NCBI GenBank assembly: GCA_022790955.1
Contig: JAAVYD010000070.1
Span: forward strand, 1 to 53,379
DNA: 53,379 nucleotides
Reading direction: 5' to 3'
Source: Bacillota bacterium
Lineage (GTDB): Bacteria; Bacillota; Clostridia; Peptostreptococcales; Anaerovoracaceae
Shown: piece after piece, positions 1 through 8,044 of the stretch
Position numbering within the stretch: the stretch's first letter is position 1
Layout: each line of letters starts with the position of its first letter
Notes under the pieces: generated by a model
The model's database searches: none
What the model was told of the DNA's origin: nothing
The model's input: the letters and a program-made list of their open reading frames with translations, nothing else
Program-made: the position numbers and the translations under genes

Positions 1-60
1 TACGTCAAATTTTGTTTAGTAGTTTGATTATCGAACTTCAAGGAATGTGACTGTAAACTG
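1..60 (+). repeat. left arm of 60-bp perfect inverted repeat flanking two fliB genes
   Basis: These 60 bases are the exact reverse complement of 3668-3727. Weaker similarity continues inward to about position 88, through a shared GCAGTGTGAAA block. The repeat may extend left beyond the window. On the right the copy lies between the flagellin stop and its terminator, so the left copy is probably the 3' untranslated region of a second flagellin gene just outside the window (inference). Confidence 0.95.
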
Positions 61-88
61 TAATGCAGGAAGCGTTGCAGTGTGAAAG

Positions 89-129
89 AACCGATATACG
101 GACGGATTTCCGGACGTATATCGGTTTTT
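89..129 (+). terminator. rho-independent terminator for a gene left of the window
   Basis: A perfect 12-bp stem (AACCGATATACG at 89-100 with CGTATATCGGTT at 115-126) is followed by a T run. It reads rightward, so it ends transcription from a gene outside the window. Its position just inside the inverted repeat mirrors the flagellin terminator at 3596-3644. Confidence 0.75.
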
Positions 130-296
130 GTGATATCGTTAATAAATTTATTAATATAATTAATTGTTTTATTATCATTATAGAAATGTTAAAAAACCGG
201 TCTATAAGCCGCATAAATGCATTTAACGAAATATGCGTTTTCAGTCCTTGAAAATTAAGACTTTGCATTTCTATTTATAACATAGAGGAATATATT

Positions 297-1562
297 ATGG
301 AAAATACACCATTAAATATACTGATAAGCAAGAATCTGCGTCCAAGCTATTATGATGATTTTCAATGCATCGGAGAAAAATGTCGTATAAGCTGCTGTAA
401 AAACTGGAATATAACCTTTGATAAAAAGGATTATCTGTCATTGAAAAAACTTAAACGCTCGCCTGAGTTATCCGAGCTGATGGATCACGCTATGCGGCGT
501 TTGCGCCGCGGCGATATTGCCAAAATCCATTACGCAGAATTTGAACTGTCTGACGGCATTTGCCCGCTTCTCGCCGAGAGCGGACTGTGCAATCTGCAGC
601 TTGAAAAAGGACATAAAGCCCTGCCGGAAGTCTGCCGCATTTTTCCAAGATTAGAGAGATATTATCATTCAGGATATATGCAGCAATCCCTTTCGCCCGC
701 CTGCGAAGCAGTGCTCGATCTGCTCTGGAATCTGCCCGATGGAATAGAATTTCGTACATCACCATTGTCTGCAGACGCAATAAGAAATCTTTCCGACCAG
801 AATCCGTCGCCTATGTTGTCTCATGCTTATGATATCCAAAGTCTGTGCATAGACATACTTCAGGACCGCAGGCTGCCATTGCCGCAGAGGATAATATTAA
901 TGGGCGCAAGACTTCAGGAACTTACGAAAGAAAATACCGATATCCCTGCATGGATATCCAAAACAAGAGCCATACTTTCAGACAGTAATGTTATAACACA
1001 GTATAAAAATCTCACTGTGAACGACCGGTCAAAGATTCTGCGTGTCAGCAGCTGCTGCAAAACCCTGATACTGATAATGAACACAGAATCAGCTTTTAAG
1101 AATCATTTCATATCTATTCTTAAATCTCTGAATCCTGATGAGACTGAAAATATTTCTTTCAATATGTCTATGTATTCGCAGGCAGAATCGGCTTTTAATG
1201 AAGCCTTCGGCAACAAGGAATATTTCTTTGAGAATCTAACGGTGAGTCTGATGTTTCATATTAAAATGCCTAATCTTAATTCACCTGAGGAACTTTGGAA
1301 AAGTTACGTCAATTTCTGTAATCTTTACAGCCTGTACAGATTTGTATCAGTGCTCAGCGCCATAACCCGGCTTCCGCCGCTTCCCGGAGAATCCGAAGAC
1401 ACGGCGCCTGAACCAGGCAGCCGAGAAGCATTGTTTCAGACGACAGTGATGATAAGCAGATCAATGATCCACAACCAGCAAAGATCAGCCGACCTTAGGG
1501 ATGACTTTTTCAAAAACGAAAGTTCATCTCTTGCCCATATGGCGATATTGGTGAGCGGGTAG
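297..1562 (+). CDS. fliB: flagellin lysine-N-methylase FliB, copy 1
   Basis: This 421-residue protein has the FliB signature. An N-terminal cysteine cluster at about residues 23-34 (C-x5-C-x4-CC followed by NW) resembles a metal or Fe-S binding CxxCxxCC-type domain. Further cysteines lie in CPLLAESGLC and LPEVCRIFP. FliB enzymes methylate the epsilon-amino group of surface lysines of flagellin in the cytoplasm before export. It is a close paralogue of the protein at 2194-3477, and the C-terminal LAHMAILVSG is identical. The gene points toward its paralogue and away from the left inverted repeat. The start ATG at 297 follows AGAGGA. The family is recognised with good confidence; which lysines are modified cannot be seen. 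Confidence 0.88.
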   Translation: MENTPLNILISKNLRPSYYDDFQCIGEKCRISCCKNWNITFDKKDYLSLKKLKRSPELSELMDHAMRRLRRGDIAKIHYAEFELSDGICPLLAESGLCNLQLEKGHKALPEVCRIFPRLERYYHSGYMQQSLSPACEAVLDLLWNLPDGIEFRTSPLSADAIRNLSDQNPSPMLSHAYDIQSLCIDILQDRRLPLPQRIILMGARLQELTKENTDIPAWISKTRAILSDSNVITQYKNLTVNDRSKILRVSSCCKTLILIMNTESAFKNHFISILKSLNPDETENISFNMSMYSQAESAFNEAFGNKEYFFENLTVSLMFHIKMPNLNSPEELWKSYVNFCNLYSLYRFVSVLSAITRLPPLPGESEDTAPEPGSREALFQTTVMISRSMIHNQQRSADLRDDFFKNESSSLAHMAILVSG

Positions 1563-1685
1563 GAAGATTTTAACTATTAATATAATAAAAAATTTAAGAG
1601 CCGGTATATTTTCAGAATTAAATCTGTTAATATACTGGTATTTTTAAATTTAGAAATAGAATATACATAAATATACAAAACTAAC

Positions 1686-1714
1686 TTGTAATTAATGGAA
1701 TTAAATGTTAAAAT
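1686..1714 (+). promoter_or_regulatory. sigma-A-type promoter of the small toxin gene
   Basis: TTGTAA (1686-1691) and TAAAAT (1709-1714) are separated by exactly 17 bases. The resulting transcript would begin near 1722, shortly before the 5' element (1742-1763) that is complementary to the toxin mRNA 3' end. Confidence 0.55.
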
Positions 1715-1819
1715 AAACCTGCATGATAAAACATGCAGTAAAGCGCCCAGGACAGGGTGGAGGTTCCCATTCTAAAAACCGGTCTAACCGGAATGAATTT
1801 AGAAGGGAGGTGTGTGATT

Positions 1820-1936
1820 ATGACGTTATATGAAAAAATAACGATAGCGCTGAACGCGCTGACACTGTCAGTGTACATAGGCTGTTTTATTATCACACTT
1901 CTTGCCTTTTTAAAAGATAAAAAGAGCAAGAAATAA
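1820..1936 (+). CDS. putative holin-like type I toxin (38 aa)
   Basis: The 38-residue peptide starts MTLYEKITIALNA, has one hydrophobic helix (about residues 9-31) and ends in a lysine-rich tail (KDKKSKK). This is the layout of the Firmicute holin-like or TxpA/BsrG-type toxins, which insert into the membrane and are held silent by an overlapping antisense RNA. The ribosome binding site is strong (GGGAGGTGTG, 1805-1814). The mRNA 5' leader (AGCGCCCA 1742-1749; GTGGAGG 1757-1763) is perfectly complementary to the 3' end (CCTCCAC 2004-2010; TGGGCGCT 2019-2026). This long-range pairing is typical of type I toxin mRNAs that stay untranslated until processed. It lies between the two convergent fliB genes. 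Family assignment rests on length, hydrophobicity and RNA architecture, with no enzymatic motif. Confidence 0.7.
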   Translation: MTLYEKITIALNALTLSVYIGCFIITLLAFLKDKKSKK

Positions 1937-2030
1937 AAAATCCTCATCCTGTCGGCAAAACAGGATGAGGTTGCGTCCGTAAGGACGCATCGTATCCAAT
2001 GAGCCTCCACTTTTGGAGTGGGCGCTTTTT
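1937..2030. ncRNA. structured 3' region of the toxin mRNA and probable site of an antisense antitoxin RNA
   Basis: The segment holds an 11-bp hairpin (CCTCATCCTGT 1942-1952 with ACAGGATGAGG 1960-1970) and a 6-bp hairpin (GCGTCC 1973-1978 with GGACGC 1983-1988). A terminator-like structure with a T tail follows (2002-2030). In related type I systems the antitoxin is transcribed from the opposite strand across this 3' end. AT-rich -10-like motifs are present on the minus strand near 2031-2045, but no single clear promoter can be assigned. Confidence 0.45.
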
Positions 2031-2193
2031 ATATCTATAATATAACACGCGGTTCAATGAAAAGCAATGGAATATTTGAATATTTATAAACAGTAAGATT
2101 CAGGCTGGGGAGTATGTATTTTTTCTGCAAAATAATAGTTTCGGCTACAATAAAAGAATTGCTGTTGCAATATCTATTATAAGCTAAAATTCA

Positions 2194-3477
2194 TTACCCG
2201 CTCACCAAAATAGCCATATGGGCAAGGGATGAACTTTCGTTTTTAAAAAACTCGTCGCGCAGATATTCTGAACGGCTTTCACTATGCATTAGAACTCTGC
2301 TCGCTATTACAAGTGCGTGAAACAAAGCGTCGCGGCTACCCGGTTCTGGCGCTTCAAATCTCGAATTCTTTGTTGGTGGTGTGAATTGTGCTTTTGCGCT
2401 GAGTACGGAAACAAATCGCAGAAAACTATAAAGACTGCAAAATCCAACATAACTTTTCCACATTTCTTCTGGAGAAGTAAGTGCAGGTATTTTCATATGA
2501 AATAATATAGTAACTGCAAGATTTTCAAAGAAATATTCTATATCTCCAAATATTTCATTAAAAGCGGTTTCTGATTCATAGTATTTTGATAGATCAAACG
2601 ATAAATGACCGTCAGCCGTATCTTCGGAATCAGAATGAAGTACTTTGAGAAGGTCTATAATATACTGCGGATAAGCCGAAGTGCTTTCCAAAATAGTAAA
2701 TAATGTATACATATTATTATTAATATATATCATTTTGCCTCTGCTGTCCGGCGCAAGCGCACGATACTGTATTATTGCTTCCGGATCGGCTAATAAAGTT
2801 CTGATTTTAGAAATCCAGGCTGGGATATCAGCGTTTTCTTTTGTTAATTCCTGCAATTTTGCGCCCATTAATATAATCCGCTGCGGTAACGGCAGCCTGC
2901 GATCTTGCAGGATACTGATGCAGATATCCTGGATATCTTTAGCATATTTGATCAACGGAGATGCATTATCAGCTTCAAGATTTCGTATTTTACTTTCAGG
3001 AAGCGCAGTTATACGAAACTCTACTCCCTCAGTCAGATTCCATAGATGTTCGAGTACTGCTTCGCAGGCAGGTGAAAGAGAACGTTCCAGATATCCTGTA
3101 AAATAATATCTTTTTCTGCGTGGAAAGTCCTTGCATACGAATGGTAAGACTGTATATCCCTGTTCTAATTGAAGATAACATAAACCGTTTTCATTAAGCA
3201 TTGGACAAAATCCATTATCCAATAAGTTGAACTTTGCGTAAAAAACTTCAGGATGATTACCGCGTACGCGTTTTATCGCATGATTTAATTTCTCGGATAA
3301 TTCTGGAGAACATCTGAGTTTTTTTAGATTCAAGTAATCTTTTCTATCAAAATTGATTTCCCAATTCTGGCAGCATGTTATCCTGCAGGCTGAACCTGTA
3401 CAGGTAAAATCATCGTAATAAGCGGGACGCAGTTCTTTGCTTATTAGGGTTTTAAATGTTGAAGTTTCTTTTTCCAT
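2194..3477 (-). CDS. fliB: flagellin lysine-N-methylase FliB, copy 2
   Basis: This 427-residue paralogue of the gene at 297-1562 is in the opposite orientation. The same cysteine cluster is present (TCTGSACRITCCQNW), as are CPMLNENGLC, the central block DRRLPLPQRIILMGA and the identical C-terminus LAHMAILVSG. It is predicted to methylate lysines of flagellin. It is co-directional with and downstream of the flagellin gene at 3855-5510, separated by a terminator (3596-3644) and the right inverted repeat. AAGGAG precedes the start at suitable spacing. The two copies have clearly diverged in amino acid sequence, so they may modify different sites or different flagellins (inference). Confidence 0.88.
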   Translation of the reverse strand: MEKETSTFKTLISKELRPAYYDDFTCTGSACRITCCQNWEINFDRKDYLNLKKLRCSPELSEKLNHAIKRVRGNHPEVFYAKFNLLDNGFCPMLNENGLCYLQLEQGYTVLPFVCKDFPRRKRYYFTGYLERSLSPACEAVLEHLWNLTEGVEFRITALPESKIRNLEADNASPLIKYAKDIQDICISILQDRRLPLPQRIILMGAKLQELTKENADIPAWISKIRTLLADPEAIIQYRALAPDSRGKMIYINNNMYTLFTILESTSAYPQYIIDLLKVLHSDSEDTADGHLSFDLSKYYESETAFNEIFGDIEYFFENLAVTILFHMKIPALTSPEEMWKSYVGFCSLYSFLRFVSVLSAKAQFTPPTKNSRFEAPEPGSRDALFHALVIASRVLMHSESRSEYLRDEFFKNESSSLAHMAILVSG

Positions 3478-3595
3478 AAGACAGCTCCTTATGTTAATCT
3501 ATGTAAAAAATCTGAAGTAAGCTAACCTCGATTCACTTTAAAACGCGATTTAATTACTTCATCAATATTATTTTCAAAATTAATTCATTAATATT

Positions 3596-3644
3596 AAAAC
3601 CCGACGTAACGATAGGATTTTATCCTGACCGCCCGCCGGGTTTT
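3596..3644 (-). terminator. terminator downstream of flagellin
   Basis: On the minus strand, AAAACCCG (3644-3637) pairs with CGGGTTTT (3603-3596) around an inner AGGAT/ATCCT hairpin. It lies between the flagellin stop and fliB copy 2, and mirrors the left terminator at 89-129. Confidence 0.6.
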
Positions 3645-3667
3645 TCACACTGCGAGAATCCCATCCG

Positions 3668-3727
3668 CAGTTTACAGTCACATTCCTTGAAGTTCGATAA
3701 TCAAACTACTAAACAAAATTTGACGTA
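3668..3727 (-). repeat. right arm of 60-bp perfect inverted repeat
   Basis: Exact reverse complement of 1-60. It sits 128 bases downstream of the flagellin stop codon. Together the arms bracket a 3.7-kb segment holding two convergent fliB genes and a toxin gene. Confidence 0.95.
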
Positions 3728-3854
3728 TCAATTTATTTCAGCATTCGCTTAGCTGAATATTAATCAAGATTATAGGTCAATTTTATCCTGATTCAATAGA
3801 TTCAAATTATATTGATATAACTAAGCTGATTGCCTTAAATATTTGCTGATTGTA

Positions 3855-5510
3855 CTACTGTAATAGCTGGAGTACGCCCTGAGGCATAGAGTTAGCCTGA
3901 GCGAGCATGGACTGAGCTGCCTGTGCGAGAATATTATTCTTAGTGTAAGCAGTCATTTCCTTAGCCATGTTTACGTCTCTGATCTGAGATTCAGCAGATG
4001 TGATATTTTCAGTAGTTGCGTCTAAGTTATTCAGAGTATGGTCTAATCTGTTCTGGAGAGCACCTAACTTACCCCTCTGAGCGGAAACCTTATTAACAGC
4101 AGCTTTAATAGTAGCGATAGCATCACCTGCTGCGTCCTGAGTACTGAGATCAAGACCAGCTATGCCGATTCCCTTAGAGCTCATATCTTTAATGGCTACT
4201 GTCACTTTCTGGAAACTGTCATTAGTATCACCTATTTGAAGAGTAAGACCTTTTCCTTCTGTACCTTTCATCATAAGATATGTGTCTGTAGCTCCGTTTC
4301 CTGTAGCCCAAGATGCAGAACCATCACCCTGAGTTATATTTAATCCTGTAGCTTTAGCGATTACACCAGCCATAGCAAGAACATCATTATCGCCATCAAT
4401 TGTGCCGGCAGCTGCTACCTCAACATAATTATTACCAACGCCTGCATCTGCAAGAGCATTTTTTATATCCTCACTAGTAAAATCCAAACCATTATCAGCA
4501 AATAAGAATTTTTTTCCATTTACTTCAAAAATAGCGTTTTCAATAGTTTCTTTCGTTCCATCCCAAATATTAGCTTTACTTAAATCAAAAACATTTTCAC
4601 TTGCAATAGCCTGCGTTACAGTCATTTCATGACTTGCATTAGTCAATACTCCACTCACTATTGTATCTGTTGTAAAACCAGTAAGTACAGCTGCATCAGC
4701 TCCTTTTTCTACCGTATCAAAGGTGAATTTTGTGCCAGCAGTATCTATTGACACGTTAAAGTTTTCTTTTACATTTTCATCAGCAGCAAAATCAGCTTGT
4801 GCCTGAAGAGAAACTTCTTTAAATGTGAGTCCGGATAATGTAATATCGTTTCCATCTTGATCTGTAACTATCTTGTTAGTAGCATCCTTTAGTGTATAAG
4901 TGATAGCTTTCTGCTGAATACTACCTGCCTTATCTGTATAATTAAGAGTAAAGGTAACTGAATCACCTACTGTTACTAAATTTGGTGTTAAAGTTGCGGA
5001 ATTAGCGGTTTTCATTACATATTTACCTGCTGTAGGCGCAGTAATTGTTCCAGCTAAACCTTTTACAGTTGCATCGGCGACAGAATCTAAAGAACCATCT
5101 AAAAGATTAATTCCGTTAAAATTAGTAGCCTGTGAAATTCTGTCGATTTCATCTAAGATAGCTTCCGTTTCTTCCTGAATAGCTTCTCTGTCTACTTCTT
5201 CCTGATAAGTTCCGTTAGCAGACTGTGTAGCGAGCTCAGTTAAACGAGTAAGCATGCTGTTTACTTCTGTAAGCGCGCCTTCTGCTGTCTGAACGAGGGA
5301 GATACCGTCGTTAGCGTTGTCGTAAGCCTTTTCCAGACCTTTGATCTGTGAGCGCATCTTTTCGGAAATAGCTAAGCCTGCTGCGTCGTCAGCTGCAGAG
5401 TTGATTCTGTAACCGGAAGATAACTTTTCCAGGTTGCCAGCCAGAGCGTTATTGTTTCTTGTGTAGTTTGTCAGCGAATTCATCGCAGGAATATTATGCT
5501 GTATTCTCAT
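3855..5510 (-). CDS. fliC: flagellin
   Basis: This is the major subunit of the flagellar filament, exported by the flagellar type III apparatus. The start is placed at the ATG giving MRIQHNIPAMNS, because AAGGAGGAAC sits just upstream; the frame is open further upstream but has no ribosome site there. The 551-residue protein has the conserved N-terminal D0/D1 domain (LSSGYRINSAADDAAGLAIS) and the C-terminal D1/D0 domain (SAESQIRDVNMAKEM ... PQGVLQLLQ). Between them lies a variable, surface-exposed region of about 300 residues, rich in threonine and alanine. Lysines in that region are the likely substrates of the adjacent FliB enzymes. The gene is monocistronic by its terminator and has a structured 5' leader. 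Confidence 0.95.
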   Translation of the reverse strand: MRIQHNIPAMNSLTNYTRNNNALAGNLEKLSSGYRINSAADDAAGLAISEKMRSQIKGLEKAYDNANDGISLVQTAEGALTEVNSMLTRLTELATQSANGTYQEEVDREAIQEETEAILDEIDRISQATNFNGINLLDGSLDSVADATVKGLAGTITAPTAGKYVMKTANSATLTPNLVTVGDSVTFTLNYTDKAGSIQQKAITYTLKDATNKIVTDQDGNDITLSGLTFKEVSLQAQADFAADENVKENFNVSIDTAGTKFTFDTVEKGADAAVLTGFTTDTIVSGVLTNASHEMTVTQAIASENVFDLSKANIWDGTKETIENAIFEVNGKKFLFADNGLDFTSEDIKNALADAGVGNNYVEVAAAGTIDGDNDVLAMAGVIAKATGLNITQGDGSASWATGNGATDTYLMMKGTEGKGLTLQIGDTNDSFQKVTVAIKDMSSKGIGIAGLDLSTQDAAGDAIATIKAAVNKVSAQRGKLGALQNRLDHTLNNLDATTENITSAESQIRDVNMAKEMTAYTKNNILAQAAQSMLAQANSMPQGVLQLLQ

Positions 5511-5564
5511 TTTGTTCCTCCTTGGTAAATGAGTGTGATAATTTTTAAATGAAACCTTAAAATA

Positions 5565-5619
5565 ATTCGTAAAACGAATCAAATTCGGGCTTCGCAGGAC
5601 GTCCGTGTCCCTGAATTTG
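5565..5619 (-). promoter_or_regulatory. structured flagellin 5' leader with a CsrA-like hairpin
   Basis: In the flagellin mRNA (minus strand) CAAATTC pairs with GAATTTG (5619-5580). Inside it CAGGGAC pairs with GTCCTG (5613-5595) and presents GGA in a six-base loop. The loop region reads ACACGGACGT, close to the CsrA consensus ACARGGAUGU. A second hairpin, ATTCG/CGAAT, lies at 5565-5579. In Bacillus, CsrA represses flagellin translation through such a loop plus the Shine-Dalgarno; the same here is inference. Confidence 0.45.
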
Positions 5620-6132
5620 CCTGGGAGAACTACTATGGATAATTAGTTATTATCATTAGGAGGTAAGAAAAAACAGCTGAAGTGCTTATCATTCAATATG
5701 TTGTTGATTTATTGATATTAATATAATTTATGTTAATTATTACTTATTTTTTATTATTTTACATATATACCATGCATTATTTTGTATTTTATTTACATAT
5801 TTAAAAAAACATGTATACTTTTTATTCTAACAACTTGGCTTACAATAATGACTGAAAAATGTAAATTATATAGACTAATCATATTTATATAGATATAAAA
5901 AACACAAGATATAGTATCATCATCAAAAGTTTATACCATATCTTTTATTTTATATTTCCTGTTTTTATATTACATTAATTGGATTATTATGGATTTAAAA
6001 TTATGAAAACTTAACTCAATAACTGATTCTTTACAGACAAAACAACCTACTATAAACTCTTAAACTTTAATCATACATTTAATTATATCTATTATTTTAA
6101 TATACATTGTATTTCATTGTAAAAAACGATCA
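5620..6132. other. AT-rich region upstream of flagellin, no gene seen
   Basis: Very AT-rich sequence without a convincing ORF. It must contain the flagellin promoter. A clear sigma-D motif (TAAA-N15-GCCGATAA) was looked for on the minus strand and not found. Confidence 0.6.
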
Positions 6133-6650
6133 GTTCACTCTGAACCGACTCCCTCCCCCCCCAAAAAAAATTTAGACCTAAAATCTAACGATCGGAGATC
6201 GGTTTTTTATGACAAAATATAGTTTTTATATAAAAGAGAAAGCGATAAAAATCACTTCAGATTGTCCTTACAGAAGAACATTTCATTCTGACAGAGGGTG
6301 AGCATATCAAATGCATGTGTATTCACAGAAATTAAATAAAAACAAAATCTTTCAAAGTGCGTTTCGTAAGGTGAATTGCTATGATAATTCCGTTACGGAA
6401 AATTTCTTTGGACTTTTAAAACAAGAGATGTACCATGGAAATACATACTACAGTTTTGATAAACTGCAGGAATCTATCGAAAAATATATTGTATATTACA
6501 ATGAAAACGTATTAAAAAGAAACCTGGTTAAATGAGCCCTGTTGAATACAGGCTTTCTGCCTTGGCTGCATAAAAATAGCGTAGCAGCCATCAAACTGCT
6601 ACGCTTAAAAAGCCTAACTTTTGGGGATACCCTAAGTCCTGGTCGGTTTT
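6133..6650 (+). mobile_element. remnant of an IS3-family (IS150-like) insertion sequence
   Basis: The segment contains fused fragments of an IS3-family transposase. The edges resemble each other in inverse orientation: the left edge has AACCGAC followed by a CCCCAAAA core, and the right edge reads AACTTTTGGGG then GGTCGGTT. Boundaries are approximate. The element is non-functional. Confidence 0.55.
6209..6573 (+). pseudogene. IS3-family transposase, internally deleted and broken
   Basis: The reading starts at ATG 6209 with MTKYSFYIKEKAI, which resembles the N-terminus of an IS3 OrfA. Within about 20 codons it jumps to the C-terminal part of OrfB (HSDRG-AYQM). A TGA at 6299-6301 replaces the expected tryptophan codon after HSDRG. 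The OrfB tail then continues (KVNCYDNSVTENFFGLLKQE, IEKYIVYYNE). A further frameshift near 6533 leads into the typical ending MSPVEYRLSALAA, stopping at 6573. So a large internal deletion, an in-frame stop and a frameshift have inactivated it. The rve/DDE catalytic core is mostly missing. Confidence 0.75.
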
Positions 6651-6685
6651 TTATTATATGTTTCTAACTTCTTTTATTTCTAATT

Positions 6686-6923
6686 TAACCCTTTGCATTA
6701 TTAAATTAAATTGTTTTAGCAGTATTATAATCAATAAATAGTATTTAATGTTATCAATAACGCAATATACTTCTAAACAATAAACGTAATTTATAGTAAA
6801 ATTGCAAAATTGCTCATTAGATAATCATACTATTATAAATTAACTATGTATATTATATTGATTTCTGTTGATGATACAATATATCGATATTGAGTATCTA
6901 ATTTTTATTAGCACAACGCGTTA
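6686..6923 (+). mobile_element. 238-bp MITE-like element, copy 1
   Basis: A non-coding 238-bp repeat that is highly similar and equal in length to 19518-19755. The ends are imperfect terminal inverted repeats: TAACCCTTTGCATTATTAAAT on the left, and the reverse complement of AGCACAACGCGTTA on the right. ATT flanks both sides, a possible 3-bp target duplication. It is 28 bases from the stop of the amino acid kinase gene. Confidence 0.75.
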
Positions 6924-6951
6924 ATTTATGTATCTAATATATAACAAACTG

Positions 6952-7779
6952 CTATCTTGTTCTGAAAATAGTCCGCGGACAATTTCCTTCTATCACATCT
7001 GAAATACGATAATGAGAATTTGCGATTATTACTGTTGTACCCTGCCTTACCGGCTCTTTTATAAACTGCAGCTTAGCTTTCGCGCCTCCTGCACCTGATC
7101 GGCTCGCCCCGTAACAATGGGTTTGAAGCTCATCTATTGCGTCTATAACTTCATCTGCATTTTTACCTTCTACGCATTCTACCAAAGTAGATTCGTCATC
7201 CGGATCAAGATAAATACCGTTTACAGAAGTCAGCAAAAGCATATATCTTGGATGAATTAGTGTAGATATTACAGAAGCTGTTTCATCGTTATCTATACAT
7301 TCAACGATACTTTGCTGCCCCTTGGAACGCAGTTTATCCAGTTCCCATCGCCTGTTTTCCTCTACGCTGACTGTATCATTGTAATTTACAATAGGAATGG
7401 CATTCTGGCTCATACAGCGCATAAGAAACTGATAGATGTGCTCTTTTTTTTCCGTATCGTTAAAATGCATATGCTCAACGAGAAGTTGGCGGACAGAATA
7501 TTTAGATGGAATATACCGCCTGTATTCCTGCATTAAAATCGTCTGACCCTGAGCTGAATAATCGGTCATAACATCGTTTTTATTTCCTTCCAGTTCCTTG
7601 CCTGTTCGTTTTATATAATCCAGCCTGCCTATTTCTACCGCTCCTGAACTTATCCATATCATTCCGGGGCGAAGCTCGCTTCCAATCCGGCTGAACACAT
7701 TATAATCTATATCGTGCTCCATTTTACGGATAAGCGCCATTGAGCCGATTTTGCCGACCAGTTCAGTGTCAAACTTCAT
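6952..7779 (-). CDS. amino acid kinase family protein, glutamate 5-kinase-like
   Basis: This 275-residue protein of the amino acid kinase fold resembles ProB. It has the WISSGAVEIG substrate and phosphate-binding motif (about residues 41-50), a central IPIVNYNDTVS segment with N and D residues typical of glutamate 5-kinase, and a glycine-rich stretch near residue 230 (SRSGAGGAKAKL). It lacks a C-terminal PUA domain. The start departs from canonical ProB: the usual N-terminal VVKIGSS phosphate loop is represented only by MKFDTELVGKIGSMAL, with a GSMA rather than GSS motif. No proA neighbour is present, so a role in proline synthesis is uncertain. Monocistronic, with an AT-rich upstream region. 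Confidence 0.65.
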   Translation of the reverse strand: MKFDTELVGKIGSMALIRKMEHDIDYNVFSRIGSELRPGMIWISSGAVEIGRLDYIKRTGKELEGNKNDVMTDYSAQGQTILMQEYRRYIPSKYSVRQLLVEHMHFNDTEKKEHIYQFLMRCMSQNAIPIVNYNDTVSVEENRRWELDKLRSKGQQSIVECIDNDETASVISTLIHPRYMLLLTSVNGIYLDPDDESTLVECVEGKNADEVIDAIDELQTHCYGASRSGAGGAKAKLQFIKEPVRQGTTVIIANSHYRISDVIEGNCPRTIFRTR

Positions 7780-8044
7780 AATCTAAATCCATCCTGCCTT
7801 TCATATTAATATCATCTGAAAATTATCTTAATTTAATTGTCAGACAAATTCTATTTAGATTCTAATTTTCAACATACATTTTACTTATTTACAGCGATAA
7901 TGTCAACGCAGTATATAATCTTTACAACAAAGCATTTATATTCTTTGCTGCGTATTTTCTAAAACAATCTTTTCAGCAGATAAACATACGTCTTACTATA
8001 AAATTTCTTATACATTCATCTATGCAAAATGTATAATTCAATAT

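Noticed and set aside
2317..3106. Plus-strand frames opposite fliB copy 2
   Set aside because: They lack ribosome sites and overlap a well-supported conserved gene on the other strand.
5581..5640. Cyclic-di-GMP (GEMM-I) riboswitch in the flagellin leader
   Set aside because: GGCAAA and GCGAAGCC on the minus strand recall the motif, but the GNRA tetraloop hairpin and the GACGCAAAGC element are absent; a CsrA-type hairpin explains the structure better.
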